A DNA stretch of 64,000 nt, from the NCBI GenBank assembly GCA_020073385.1, contig JAIQFH010000037.1:1-64000 (forward strand), written 5' to 3'. Source of the stretch: Terriglobia bacterium (lineage in GTDB: Bacteria > Acidobacteriota > Terriglobia > Terriglobales > Acidobacteriaceae). The translations under genes were made by a program, and so were the position numbers. Below the pieces are notes generated by a model. That model was given only the letters and a program-made list of their open reading frames with translations, ran no database searches and was not told the origin of the DNA. This document shows positions 43,266 to 53,105 of this stretch, one piece after another (positions within the stretch are counted from its first letter, which is position 1; the number at the start of each line of letters is the position of its first letter).

Positions 43266-45002
43266 ATGTCAGCGGCTGGAGGAAAGGGACGGGACGCGGT
43301 TTCGCGCCGCCGATTTCTAAGGACGCTCGCCTCGACAGGGCTGGGCAGCATGATCCCTCCCGCGCTCTTTCTGCAAATCGATGCCGGGAAACCTCCGGCC
43401 GCTAGTGTTTTACCCGCCTTTGAGGAGATTCCTCCCTCGCGCAGTGGCATTACGTGGGCCCATGTAGCAGGTTTTTCTCCCAATATGTATGAGCCGGAAA
43501 CCATGGGCGCCGGCTGCGCTTTCCTTGACTACGACAACGACGGCTGGATGGACATCTATCTTGTGAACAGCGGGCAGTGCGACTTCTACACCCCAAAGCA
43601 GCCCCTGCGCAATGCCCTGTACCACAACAACCGGGACGGCACTTTCACTGATGTGACGGAAAAGGCCGGTGTGACGGGGAACGCCTACGGAATGGGCGTT
43701 GCGGTTGGCGACTACGACGCGGATGGGTTTCCGGATCTCTACGTCACCCAGTACCCGCGCAGCATCCTCTATCACAACAACGGCGATGGCACATTTACCG
43801 ATGTCACGGCTAAGGCCGGAGTGGCGGCGCCGGGGTGGAGCATGAGCGCTGCCTGGTTCGATTACGACAACGACGGGCGGCTGGACTTGTTTGTTTGCCA
43901 GTATCTAAAGCTGGACACAACCACATGGTGTGGAGACAAACTGATCGGCGAACGCTGGTACTGCCGGCCCACCGTCTACAACTCGACGCCTTCCTGGCTC
44001 TTTCACAACAACGGCGACGGCACATTTACTGATGTCAGCAAGGAAAGCGGCATCGCGCAATCCCTGGGAAAGGCATTGGGCGTCGTCGCAGCCGACATCA
44101 ATAACGACGGGTGGATGGACCTCTTCGTCGGCAATGACACGGAGCCCAACTTCCTCTGGACCAACCGTGGTAAGGGCCGCTTCGAAGAGACTGGGGCGCT
44201 CGCGGGCGTGGGTTTCAGCGCCTTCGGCCGCCCCCGGTCAGGCATGGCTGTGGATGCCAGCGATTACGATCAGGACGGCAAGATCGACCTTTTCCTAACC
44301 ACGGTGGATCACGAGATGTTCTCGCTCTATCACCAGGAACGAGATGACATTTTCAGCGACGTCGCCCCGCGCTTTGGGATCGCATCGCAAACCTTCAACC
44401 TTAGCGGCATGGGCATGAAATTCTTCGACTACGACAACGACGGCAACCCCGACATCATCCTCTCCAATGGCCACCCCGAACTGAATGTGGCAAAGATGGT
44501 GTCGGGCGTGACGTATGAGGAGCCCATGTTGCTCTTTCGCAACACTGGCAGCGGCTTCGAAAATGTCAGTAAGCAGAGCGGCCCGGTCTTTTCCAAACTC
44601 ATCGCCGGCCGCGGCTTGGCCGTGGGGGACTTCGACAACGACGGTTCAGTGGACGTGCTGGTCGCGGTCGGTGATAGCACTCCCATTTTGTTGCGCAACA
44701 CAGCGGGCCGGCAAAACCACTGGTTAGGAGTCCGGCTCATAGGCCGGAAGTCCAATATTGACGCGGTCGGCGCCAAGATCACCTACCGCTCCGGCAATCT
44801 TCAGAGGACTTGCTACAAGTTTGGCGGTGGCGGCTATTTGGCCGCCCACGACCCGCGTCTCGTGCTGGGCCTCGGGCAGCAAACCAAGATGGATTGGATC
44901 GAGGTGAAATGGCCGCAGCCCGGCGGCACGACCGAGCGTTTCACCAATCTCCCCCTCGACCGATACATTACCATCGTCGAAGGGGAAGGAAAGTGGAAGT
45001 AA
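43266..45002 (+). CDS. CRTAC1-type FG-GAP/ASPIC-UnbV secreted protein, Tat-exported
   Basis: A 578-residue protein with a twin-arginine signal (SRRRFLRTLASTGLG). The body is a seven-blade beta-propeller of FG-GAP repeats with the calcium-binding D-x-D-x-D-G pattern: FLDYDNDGWMDIYLVN, VGDYDADGFPDLYVTQ, WFDYDNDGRLDLFVCQ and FFDYDNDGNPDIILSN. The C-terminal ASPIC/UnbV domain has LGVRLIGRKSNIDAVGAKI. The role is unknown; such proteins are thought to bind extracellular surfaces or partners. It converges with the TPR gene at 45022, and a second pair of the same kind lies at 53106-56054. A TGCTACACT extended -10-like element lies at 43148-43156. Confidence 0.88.
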   Translation: MSAAGGKGRDAVSRRRFLRTLASTGLGSMIPPALFLQIDAGKPPAASVLPAFEEIPPSRSGITWAHVAGFSPNMYEPETMGAGCAFLDYDNDGWMDIYLVNSGQCDFYTPKQPLRNALYHNNRDGTFTDVTEKAGVTGNAYGMGVAVGDYDADGFPDLYVTQYPRSILYHNNGDGTFTDVTAKAGVAAPGWSMSAAWFDYDNDGRLDLFVCQYLKLDTTTWCGDKLIGERWYCRPTVYNSTPSWLFHNNGDGTFTDVSKESGIAQSLGKALGVVAADINNDGWMDLFVGNDTEPNFLWTNRGKGRFEETGALAGVGFSAFGRPRSGMAVDASDYDQDGKIDLFLTTVDHEMFSLYHQERDDIFSDVAPRFGIASQTFNLSGMGMKFFDYDNDGNPDIILSNGHPELNVAKMVSGVTYEEPMLLFRNTGSGFENVSKQSGPVFSKLIAGRGLAVGDFDNDGSVDVLVAVGDSTPILLRNTAGRQNHWLGVRLIGRKSNIDAVGAKITYRSGNLQRTCYKFGGGGYLAAHDPRLVLGLGQQTKMDWIEVKWPQPGGTTERFTNLPLDRYITIVEGEGKWK

Positions 45003-45021
45003 TGGACAGTCGTCGTTTCGG

Positions 45022-46026
45022 CTAGTGCGGCTGGGCTACATCCTGCTGCGGCATCGTCATCATTCGCGGCTTATTTTTCTCCACCTGGCGTTGCAGAGCC
45101 AGAAGCCGGTCAGCCTCAGGCTTGTTTCCTGTCCGGGCGTAGGCGGTCGCGAGCTGATAGTAGCCCGCTGGGTCAGAGGGCTCCATGTCCGTGTATTTCT
45201 TAAGAGGCGTGATCGCATCTGAGTACTTTCCCGCCGCATTGAGCGCCATACCGAGTCCGAGGTAGGCCTCCGCCAGCCCGGCGTCAAATTGCGTCGCTCG
45301 GGAAAAGTGTTCGACAGCCTCATCCGTCTTTTGATTTCTCAACGCTAGATCCCCGAGCATAAACTCCGCGGCGGGTGAGGTCGGGTTGATTTTCAGTTCA
45401 GCCTCGAACTCTTTCGTAGCTTCCTCGCTTACCGTGGAGTCCAAAGGCTTGGAGAGAAGGATCCGGCCCAGTTGGTAGTGAATCCCAGGCTGATTCGGGT
45501 TTTGCTCCAGAATCTTACGAAACTGCGCTGTTGCGTCGTCCCATTTCCCCTGGGCTTGAAATGCCTCGGCGATCAGCGTCTCCGCTTCGGGCGACGAAGG
45601 AGCCTTCTGTATCAGTTCCTGTGCTGTGCGATTTGCCAGCTCGGAGTAATAGCGGGTTGTAATGAACAGGACCTTCGGATCCCCGGGAAACTCGCGCGTC
45701 AGTATGACGAGAGATTCGGCGACAACATCACGTTGATCGGTAGCCATCCCGCATTGTGCCCGTGCCATGACAGCGTCATGCAGAAGGTCCTTGTCCTGAA
45801 TCTTGGGGATGACTCTCTTTAGTATCGGCATTGCCTCTTTGCAATGACCCCTGGTGCCGAGGCTGATGCCGCGTTCGGCCGCGGTGGTGGGAGACTCCAC
45901 CGCCACTGGACTCTTGGAAACCTGAGCATTCAACCAGGCACTTGGATTTCCGCAGACAACAACGGCGAGAAACACAGAAATACACTGAGACATCGGAAAA
46001 TCGAGCTCAATGCGATGCAGGTTCAT
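45022..46026 (-). CDS. Secreted TPR-repeat protein, partner of the CRTAC1-type gene
   Basis: A 334-residue protein with a hydrophobic export signal near the N-terminus (FPMSQCISVFLAVVVCGNP). Tetratricopeptide repeats fill the rest: ATAQFRKILEQNPNQPGIH, EEATKEFEAELKINPTSPA, AVEHFSRATQFDAGLAEAY and AITPLKKYTDMEPSDPAGY. It is likely a periplasmic interaction scaffold. Its stop lies 20 bases from that of the CRTAC1-type gene, tail to tail, and the arrangement is repeated in mirror image at 53106-56054. No more specific function can be given. Confidence 0.82.
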   Translation of the reverse strand: MNLHRIELDFPMSQCISVFLAVVVCGNPSAWLNAQVSKSPVAVESPTTAAERGISLGTRGHCKEAMPILKRVIPKIQDKDLLHDAVMARAQCGMATDQRDVVAESLVILTREFPGDPKVLFITTRYYSELANRTAQELIQKAPSSPEAETLIAEAFQAQGKWDDATAQFRKILEQNPNQPGIHYQLGRILLSKPLDSTVSEEATKEFEAELKINPTSPAAEFMLGDLALRNQKTDEAVEHFSRATQFDAGLAEAYLGLGMALNAAGKYSDAITPLKKYTDMEPSDPAGYYQLATAYARTGNKPEADRLLALQRQVEKNKPRMMTMPQQDVAQPH

Positions 46027-46130
46027 AAGCCATTATATTCGCGAAGATATTCGTCCCTCACGAACTTTCACCGAAAGGCGCTCATGTTGACGCAACTTGG
46101 CGTTCGGGGATTTCATCGCCTGAACCCCCG

Positions 46131-48581
46131 TCAATAGGAGGCTTCGACCGAGATCTTGCCCTGGTGCCCCGAGGGAAGGTTCACAACTTCCTGCTCAGGC
46201 GAAAAATCACTCCAGGGAGCGCCGTTAAGGGTGACGGTGCGAAGTACTTTGCCGCCGGGCACGCGCAAGCGCAGCTTGGTGACGGCCCGGTAGCCCTCCG
46301 GCAAGTGTAGGACAGCGAAGACTTTTCCATGGTCAATCTCCGAGTGCAACTCGTATCCCACATTTCCGAAGCGGGTCGGTGCATTCGCGACCGCGATGGT
46401 TTTCCCCTGCTCAAGCCAGACCCTCGGCGTCGCTTTGGCAAGCCAAACGACGGACTCGTCCGGGTTTTCAAATACCAGCATCCATTTCGTAAAGGTCGGA
46501 ATGCTTACTTCCGAAGGAGTGCAATAGGGGCCTTCGAGTGTGCCGTCGATCCTGGCGCCTTCCACGGCAGTCCAGTTTCCGCGGGAATAAATGTGTGCCC
46601 GGTGGGCATAGAAAAGCAGCAGGAACTCCCGCGGCCAGTCATACAACAGCCGCGCATAAGCGGGGCCAAAATCCAGAAATCCGTTGTAATACTGGCCACC
46701 TCTGAGAAGTCCAAACAGCGACTCGCCCCGGACGGCAAGTGAGTCGGTGACTACTCGGGCCTGCTTTTCCGTCAGTTCAGCGGACTCGAGCATTTCTGCG
46801 TACGCGCGCTCCTTCCCGTACGTAGGCGTATCGCCAGCTACAGCCGGTACATAGGGCGGTTGCTGGGCGTGATCAATCGACCTGTCGATCGCGGAATCCA
46901 TGTCCTTCGTCATCTCGGCCGATTCCAGCAACGTGTCGCGGCCTTCCTTTTCGAGATGGGCGTCGTGGAGTTTGCGGCCCATTTCGACCCATACTTCGCC
47001 GAGGTCGTGGAAACCCCTGGCGGCTTCTGCGTTGTTGGAAAAATGGGGCTGCATGAAGCGGTAAGGATCGATCTTCAGCGAGCTGTCGTGCTCCGACCAG
47101 CCGCGAATGATGCCGTAGCTAATGTCCGACGTGGGAACTTCTTTCGATTGCTTTCGCAACATGCGGAATAGGTCCACGATGGCCTGCAACTTCTTCTCGT
47201 GCTTGCGCAAGAGCTTTTCGTCGTGGGTATAGGCATAGTATTTCGCCACTACAGCAAGCATCTTGCCGTACTGGCCGGCTTCAGGCCCGCGAGTATCGAT
47301 CGAGCCATCGTCGCGCACCGAGTTGGTGAAGTAATCGTCTATGTAACGTCTCGCGACATCGAAAAGCCCCCATTCGAGAAACGCTGCAACACTGGTGTTG
47401 AAGGTGTCCTGAAATGTGTCCACATTGTTATAGCCGTAGCCGCCGAAGACATTGATACCGCCCAGCGGAGGGTAACCATATTTGGGATGGTCACCCACCC
47501 GCGTAATTTCCTCCATCAACAGAGCGTGCAGGCAGAAATCCCTGAGGCTGGGGTCAGGCACATCGATCTTCATGGGAGGATTCAGATCGCGCGCCCAGAC
47601 TGCGTGGACGTGATACAAGGCCTTGTAGAACTCTGCGGCCGAAGGCTCGCCTCGCGGAGGGAACGGAAGGTGATGATAATAATAATGGGCTTCTTTGAGT
47701 TGGCCTCCGTCAACCAGCAGGGCGCGGTACCAGACGGGCTGGGACCAGAAGTGGCCGGGTTCTTCCGCGAACATGGTCTCTTCCCAATAACCGTGCTCGG
47801 TGGTGGGAAAAATAAATCGATTCACCGGAAGCCAGCCGCCGACGAGTCCTTCCCAAACGTCATTCCCTGCCCGGGCATCCCGTATTCCGGCAAAGAGTTT
47901 ACCGAGGTCGACATAAATCTCATCGCTGAAGGCGCCGAAGGCGAATGTGGGTTTGTCGTCGGACTGTCGGGTTCCAACGAAACTGGGAACCCGCAATGGA
48001 GGAAGTGCAGCCGCGACGGCGGCATAGTCGGGATCGGCTGTGCCGGCAAGGAACTCCCGACCGAGGATATCGTTTTCCGATTTGGCGATTTCTTCCGCGG
48101 TCCGCCCGCGATAAAGGGTGCCCGGCGAAGCCGTCGTAGGCTCAAGGCTCTTGGGCATGTTCAGAACCTCGCCCCCCTTGCCTACGTAAATGATGCTGCC
48201 TCGGCGGTCCTTTAATTCTTCGAAGACAGCGAGGATGCCTTCCGCTTCCTCGATTACAGCCATCAATGTCCAAGCGCCAAAATTCTCGCCCTTCGCGACG
48301 TGGACCGACTGGTGAGCCGACGCATCGATCACGGTGACGTTCTGCTTTTCGACGTCGAGGCCTTGAATCTGGATACTCGGAGAAGTGCTCAGATCTGCGG
48401 CAGAAGGGTTGCCAGCGTGCGCCGCTAGCAATGAGGGGCTGGCGATAAACATGGCAGTCGGGACAAAGAGTGCTGCCAGGAAGGACAAAGCCGAAGACCT
48501 CCTAGGCCGCACATGTGGCGCCTCTAGCCCCGCTTGTGTACCAATCGAGCTGCGCACTGGAGCGTAGTTTGGAATCTCCAT
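46131..48581 (-). CDS. Exported six-hairpin-type glycosidase-like protein, first copy
   Basis: An 816-residue protein with a Sec-type signal (ALSFLAALFVPTAMFIASP) behind a long basic N-terminal extension. After a beta-rich N-terminal domain comes an all-helical part with repeated hairpin-like segments: FQDTFNTSVAAFLEWGLFDVARRYIDDYFTNS, GMIDTRGPEAGQYGKM-like blocks (here DDGSIDTRGPEAGQYGKML), YYAYTHDEKLLRKHEK and SYGIIRGWSEHDSSLK. This is the alpha/alpha six-hairpin pattern of GH families such as GH63, GH78 and GH95. The C-terminal part is a beta-sandwich. It is homologous to the protein at 58859 across this core. Asp and Glu in DTRGPEAGQ and GWSEHDS are plausible catalytic residues, but I cannot name the family. 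Confidence 0.65.
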   Translation of the reverse strand: MEIPNYAPVRSSIGTQAGLEAPHVRPRRSSALSFLAALFVPTAMFIASPSLLAAHAGNPSAADLSTSPSIQIQGLDVEKQNVTVIDASAHQSVHVAKGENFGAWTLMAVIEEAEGILAVFEELKDRRGSIIYVGKGGEVLNMPKSLEPTTASPGTLYRGRTAEEIAKSENDILGREFLAGTADPDYAAVAAALPPLRVPSFVGTRQSDDKPTFAFGAFSDEIYVDLGKLFAGIRDARAGNDVWEGLVGGWLPVNRFIFPTTEHGYWEETMFAEEPGHFWSQPVWYRALLVDGGQLKEAHYYYHHLPFPPRGEPSAAEFYKALYHVHAVWARDLNPPMKIDVPDPSLRDFCLHALLMEEITRVGDHPKYGYPPLGGINVFGGYGYNNVDTFQDTFNTSVAAFLEWGLFDVARRYIDDYFTNSVRDDGSIDTRGPEAGQYGKMLAVVAKYYAYTHDEKLLRKHEKKLQAIVDLFRMLRKQSKEVPTSDISYGIIRGWSEHDSSLKIDPYRFMQPHFSNNAEAARGFHDLGEVWVEMGRKLHDAHLEKEGRDTLLESAEMTKDMDSAIDRSIDHAQQPPYVPAVAGDTPTYGKERAYAEMLESAELTEKQARVVTDSLAVRGESLFGLLRGGQYYNGFLDFGPAYARLLYDWPREFLLLFYAHRAHIYSRGNWTAVEGARIDGTLEGPYCTPSEVSIPTFTKWMLVFENPDESVVWLAKATPRVWLEQGKTIAVANAPTRFGNVGYELHSEIDHGKVFAVLHLPEGYRAVTKLRLRVPGGKVLRTVTLNGAPWSDFSPEQEVVNLPSGHQGKISVEASY

Positions 48582-48774
48582 TGTCCCCCTGACTCGCTAC
48601 AAATGCAGTCCCCGATCGCTGACACCGGAAGTTAAGTTTTTCGCTCCCCAGGCCGGTTCCCGGGCAAACACGTTTGGACTACCGAAAGAAAAACACTGTG
48701 CGGGCACGATTGTTGGGAAGGCTGCTTGAGAAATCGAGCCGCCCACCGCCGAACCACACCCCAGCAAAAAGAAT

Positions 48775-48807
48775 GCCTTAACGGGCTGCGCTGCAGCCCG
48801 CTAAGGC
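48775..48807 (-). terminator. Rho-independent terminator of the second TonB receptor gene
   Basis: A 15-base stem with one mismatch (GCCTTAACGGGCTGC at 48775-48789 and GCAGCCCGCTAAGGC at 48793-48807) and a 3-base loop, followed on the minus strand by a TTTTT run. It lies 31 bases downstream of the TonB receptor stop. Confidence 0.75.
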
Positions 48808-48837
48808 GTAATCAAGAAAACACTCCCGAGTCAGCGC

Positions 48838-51800
48838 TCAGAACTCTATATTCGCCCGGAACTCGATCTGGCGAGCACCCAGACCCACCTGACCAGGATT
48901 GGCCTGTACCACGCTCGATTCACCGAATGTCGAGCTCTGGATCGGTGCCGAGGTGTTCTGGATGAAGCCCTGGCTCGTGCTGTTGTAACCGCCAGCCGGG
49001 TTCGCCCACACGGGATGGTTCCACACGTTGATAAACTCACTCTGGAAAATGAACCTGACGCTCTCGCGAATAGCGAATGACTTCGTGAACGCCAGATCCT
49101 GGTTGAAAGTATGCGGCCCATACAACCAGGGGTGCGCTCCGAATACGCCCGGAGTCGTGTTAGGTGAAATGGCGCTCATAAAACTCGGGTTGATGGTGAG
49201 CGCATAGGTTTTGCCCGGAATGTGACGTACTTTAGAGGCCTCGGCAGAGGCAAGCGAGACACCGTTGAGATTTATGCCTCCATCCCCGTACACATCACCT
49301 ACAGGAGTGTTGGTCGGGCCGTTGACCGTATTGAAGCCGCCGAGCAACTGGTAAGGACCGCCCGTCTGCCAGTTCACAATCGTTCCAACAGACCAACCAC
49401 CGATAATCTTGTCCGCGATTGCGCTGTTATTCGCGAACGCTCTGCCTTTCCCAAATGGCAAGTCGTAAGTGCCGTTTGCATGTATTACGTGCCGGTAATC
49501 AAACCCCGTCGGGCCGTAACTGTCCCGTAGGTTGCGCATGGTGAACATGTTGAACGCGCCGGTCCACGAGTTATTTGGCTGAACTCCTAGAGAATGGCTC
49601 CAGGCATAGTTCACATCAAACTGCATCCCGTGCCACGATTTCTGGCGGAAGTCGACCTGGAGAGAGTGGTAGGTTCCGTAGCCTGGGTCGTTCTGGAAGC
49701 CGGTTGCCTTGCCCGAGTTATAGGGGTTGGCTTGGAAGAAGTTGATGGGATAGCCTCCACCATTTGGGGTGGCGCCGCTGTTAGCGCAGGGAGAGAAATT
49801 GGCGCTGCCGACCAGATTGCACATATAGCCAAAAGTGCTGCCATTGGGCCCACCTGCCAAGACGTCGGCGAACTGACCGGCAGCACCGGTGTTCAGATAA
49901 GTAATGAAGTCGCCGTTGGTAAAGAAGTTCGCATCCCCGCCGGCAGCGGCGGTCATGATCGGCAATGAATTCGGTCCTGCAAAGCTGGTACCCCCGTTTT
50001 GATCTAGGTTTTGCTTTGCCAGCTTGAACTCAGTCAAGAATCCGTTTTCAAAGATATTCACTTCATTGGGGTTCTCCACAATCCACTGGTGCACGCTGCG
50101 ATTACCCAGGTAGCGGATCTCGATCACGTTGCTAGGACCCAGCGCCCTCTGGATGCCGAAGTTCCACGACATCACGTAGGGTTGGTGGAGGTGTTCATTG
50201 ATGCCGTTTACTCCCGACCAGTATCCGATGAAGGTTTCCTGTGACTCAGGAATTACCGCCTGGTAGGTTGCGGGGCTGACGAAGTAAGGCGCAGGTTGGG
50301 CGTCCCCGAGAGCGTAGCCGCCCGCAGGGAAGAGGCCGGTTGCTGCAGTCGCGGTGTCAGACTGCGGTGTGAGCCGGAAGCTCTGGTAAAAGGCATAGCC
50401 TTCGTTGGAGGCGGAGTTCCAGAAGAATTGATAGGGCTCGGTCATCCGTCGCAGTCCAAAGCCTGCGCGTACGACAGTGCTGTTTCCACCAAACAGCTTG
50501 CCCATGAAGCCTTCAGTCTTGGTGGGGTTCCATGCGATACCGATTTGAGGCTGCGGCGTCTTGTACCAGCCGTTGTACGCACTAGGCCTGGCACGGTATT
50601 GGGGGTTGAGCCCGTTGGGGTCCGTGGTCAAGGAGCCGGGGTTGAAAATATTCCCAACACCAGATGGTCCCCATATGCCAACGTTATCCGCACTGTGATA
50701 ACCGACGGTCAGATCTTTCGACGGACTGACGAAGTCCCAGCGCAGTCCGGCGTTGATGGTCAGGTGCGGCTTGGCGCGCCAGGCGTCTTGGATGAACAGT
50801 CCCGTGCCGTGCTGAAGTTCGTCGAGGTAGTACCCTCCCACTGAGGTGGAATATTGTTGGGTTTTGACATCGAGCGGGAACCCTGCACCACCAGGATCGA
50901 CACCGCTGATTCTTCCAACCAGCGTAGCGTACATATTCTTCGCGTGAGTCAAGTCGGCCTCGGTAGCGCTCGGAAAATTCGCAGCGAAGTATTGCGCGAA
51001 GACCGTTGCAGCATGATCATTGGTGTCGATACCCATATGGATGAACGGGAATCCGGCCGGTGCATTGTAGTAATGATCCTGCTCGCGGAAGAACGAGAAG
51101 CCGAAGCTCACTGTGTGGCGGGCCTTTTGCCACGTGACATTATCCGAAGCGTTGAACAGCGGATAGTAGGTGCCGATCGGCAAGTTATTCAGTTCCAGGC
51201 CGGAAGCGCCGTAAGCAAAGTTAATGGAGGGCTGCGTCAGCCACGCTGGAGTCAGATCATACCCGTAAGTCGCACTGTTGTAGAGATAACCAGCGCGGAA
51301 AGAGTTGAGAATCGTTTTCGAGATCGTCCAGTCGTTACCAAGCGCAAGGGTGAAGTACTTGAAGTTGTTGGTTCCGCCAAACTTCGAATAGAACGAACCC
51401 GGCAAGGGGGGTATATCCCCATTCGTTTGGCTGGACTTCGTCATGTTCCAGGACAGGAACCAGCGCAGATTCTGGGTCATGTTGTAGTCCACGCGGACCG
51501 TCGGGAAATATTGTTTTAGCGGAGTGGTATACCCCCAGCGTACATCCACCAGATTCGTGTCCGAATTCGGAGAAACCGAACCTGCGGACAATGAAGAGGA
51601 GATGTTCGAGAAAATCCCCGCTACGGCGGGGTTTACCACGGTGGGAAGAGTGCAGCAGGCTGGAATAATAGTAGGATCGTAACTACTGGCGTTAGCGGCG
51701 ATGTCTGTCAGCAGATTGACAGTGTGAGTTGGGCCACATCCGGGGCAGGTGAACACGCCCGTCTGGGCAAGCGGGCTCATCACCGTGTTGCTATTGGTAG

Positions 51801-52734
51801 CTCCACTCGGCTGCCTGGCCATGGCAAAGGTGCCAAAGAAGAACAACTTGTCCTTGATGATGGCGCCGCCCAAACTGCCGCCGAATTCGTTTCGGATGAA
51901 CGGGTTTTTCTTGAGCCCTGTTGCATCGTTCAGCCAGGTGTTGGCGTTCAAAACAGTATTGCGAAAATCTTCATAAACACGCCCATGAAATTTGTTGCTT
52001 CCACGGCGCGTCACGAAATTCACCTGCATGTCCGCGATGCCGTATCCAGTGTTCATATTCAACTGGTCGGTCTGGACGGTCATTTCTTCCATGTTCTCGA
52101 CGCGGGCTTGGACGAGAGGCTGGGCAGCGCCGGCAAACTTCATCCGCTGTGTCGTGCCCACGACCCCATCGACGTTGTTTCCGGTCGCCATGTAGGGCAG
52201 GCCGTTCCAAGTGCCACCTGCGTATCCGACAACCAGTTGCGACAGGGCGGAGATGTCACGGCCAACGAGGGGCAAGTCCTCGACCTGCCGCATGTCGATG
52301 GTTCCGGTGATGGCGTTGGACTCGGTCTCGAGGACAGGAACTGTCTCGGCGCTGACCACCACCTGCTGGCTGACGGCGCCCACTTTCAACACTGCTTTGA
52401 CGTCAGTCACGCGAGTGGCCGAAACCGTGACCGATTCAAACAGCTGGGTCTGGAAGCCCGGCTTGGTAATCGTCAGTTTGTAGGTCCCAGTAGGTAGCCC
52501 GGCGAAAGTGTACGAACCTGCCGAACCGGTTGTGGCAGTTCTGGTCACGTTGGTGGCAAGATCCTGGAGCACAACGTCGGCATCCGAAACGATGGCGCCG
52601 CTCGGGTCAGCGACGGAGATGGAGATACTTCCTTGGGTGATCTGTGCCCAGCTTGATACGGCGCCCACGGTTAAGAGGATGCACAGGCTCAACAACGCAC
52701 TGGGAAGCAGACGGCGAGAAAAGCTGTGAGACAT
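48838..52734 (-). CDS. Oar-like TonB-dependent receptor, second copy
   Basis: An outer-membrane protein of 1298 residues. ATG at 52734 is chosen because GAGAGGT precedes it; an ATG at 52767 has no such support. A Sec signal (LLPSALLSLCILLTVGAVS, cleavage near SWAQ) is followed by a carboxypeptidase-regulatory-like domain (ITQGSISISVADPSGAIV), a plug and a large beta-barrel ending in QIEFRANIEF. It imports or binds a large ligand, likely glycoprotein fragments given the neighbours. Control is well marked: the promoter TTGACA-N16-TATACA at 52916-52889 and a perfect LacI palindrome about 40 bases below it, in the leader, where a bound repressor would block the polymerase. There is no SusD partner. 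A terminator follows the gene. Confidence 0.92.
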   Translation of the reverse strand: MSHSFSRRLLPSALLSLCILLTVGAVSSWAQITQGSISISVADPSGAIVSDADVVLQDLATNVTRTATTGSAGSYTFAGLPTGTYKLTITKPGFQTQLFESVTVSATRVTDVKAVLKVGAVSQQVVVSAETVPVLETESNAITGTIDMRQVEDLPLVGRDISALSQLVVGYAGGTWNGLPYMATGNNVDGVVGTTQRMKFAGAAQPLVQARVENMEEMTVQTDQLNMNTGYGIADMQVNFVTRRGSNKFHGRVYEDFRNTVLNANTWLNDATGLKKNPFIRNEFGGSLGGAIIKDKLFFFGTFAMARQPSGATNSNTVMSPLAQTGVFTCPGCGPTHTVNLLTDIAANASSYDPTIIPACCTLPTVVNPAVAGIFSNISSSLSAGSVSPNSDTNLVDVRWGYTTPLKQYFPTVRVDYNMTQNLRWFLSWNMTKSSQTNGDIPPLPGSFYSKFGGTNNFKYFTLALGNDWTISKTILNSFRAGYLYNSATYGYDLTPAWLTQPSINFAYGASGLELNNLPIGTYYPLFNASDNVTWQKARHTVSFGFSFFREQDHYYNAPAGFPFIHMGIDTNDHAATVFAQYFAANFPSATEADLTHAKNMYATLVGRISGVDPGGAGFPLDVKTQQYSTSVGGYYLDELQHGTGLFIQDAWRAKPHLTINAGLRWDFVSPSKDLTVGYHSADNVGIWGPSGVGNIFNPGSLTTDPNGLNPQYRARPSAYNGWYKTPQPQIGIAWNPTKTEGFMGKLFGGNSTVVRAGFGLRRMTEPYQFFWNSASNEGYAFYQSFRLTPQSDTATAATGLFPAGGYALGDAQPAPYFVSPATYQAVIPESQETFIGYWSGVNGINEHLHQPYVMSWNFGIQRALGPSNVIEIRYLGNRSVHQWIVENPNEVNIFENGFLTEFKLAKQNLDQNGGTSFAGPNSLPIMTAAAGGDANFFTNGDFITYLNTGAAGQFADVLAGGPNGSTFGYMCNLVGSANFSPCANSGATPNGGGYPINFFQANPYNSGKATGFQNDPGYGTYHSLQVDFRQKSWHGMQFDVNYAWSHSLGVQPNNSWTGAFNMFTMRNLRDSYGPTGFDYRHVIHANGTYDLPFGKGRAFANNSAIADKIIGGWSVGTIVNWQTGGPYQLLGGFNTVNGPTNTPVGDVYGDGGINLNGVSLASAEASKVRHIPGKTYALTINPSFMSAISPNTTPGVFGAHPWLYGPHTFNQDLAFTKSFAIRESVRFIFQSEFINVWNHPVWANPAGGYNSTSQGFIQNTSAPIQSSTFGESSVVQANPGQVGLGARQIEFRANIEF

Positions 52735-52838
52735 GGTTTCACCTCTCGTTCGAAACCCAACGTTCATTTGCCGCTACCTAGAACAGGGTCAGAATTTCTT
52801 TCCATGGGGTCCACCCGACGAGGACCTCCCACAGTGGA

Positions 52839-52850
52839 GTAAACGTTTAC
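52839..52850. promoter_or_regulatory. LacI-type operator in the leader of the second TonB receptor
   Basis: GTAAACGTTTAC, identical to the perfect palindrome at 32377, about 105 bases before the receptor ATG and about 40 bases below its -10 box. It links the receptor to the LacI regulator almost 20 kb away. Confidence 0.65.
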
Positions 52851-52887
52851 ACGGCTAGAAAACCGTGATCCCTCACGATGTCGGGTT

Positions 52888-52916
52888 TTGTATACTTTAT
52901 TCGCGATCTTTGTCAA
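52888..52916 (-). promoter_or_regulatory. Promoter of the second TonB receptor, with GTATAC-type motif
   Basis: On the minus strand TTGACA (52916-52911) is followed after 16 bases by TATACA. The 15 bases GAATAAAGTATACAA (52902-52888) are identical to those before the S9 peptidase gene at 56494. The GTATAC core resembles the GntR sites of the core locus. Confidence 0.6.
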
Positions 52917-53105
52917 GGAAAACTTTCCGCTCCTCTCTTGGCCGGGTTTTGGGTTAGGCGAATTGGCGAACATATGGACCCGCAGTTTGGCGGGTGATAA
53001 ACCGGCGGGGGAGCGTGAAAAGTCCGGCCATGCCGAATTTGCTATGGACCCGATTCGACCACTGTGCCGTGATACGCTACGTTGCGATTGTAGAAGGAGG
53101 GGGAA

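Noticed and set aside
47199..48215. A 338-codon plus-strand frame
   Set aside because: Antisense to the first six-hairpin-type gene and without recognisable motifs.
51528..51536. GGTATACCC inside the second TonB receptor; similar GTATAC words at about 31755 and 59055
   Set aside because: All are inside coding regions and lack the flanking bases shared by the intergenic sites.
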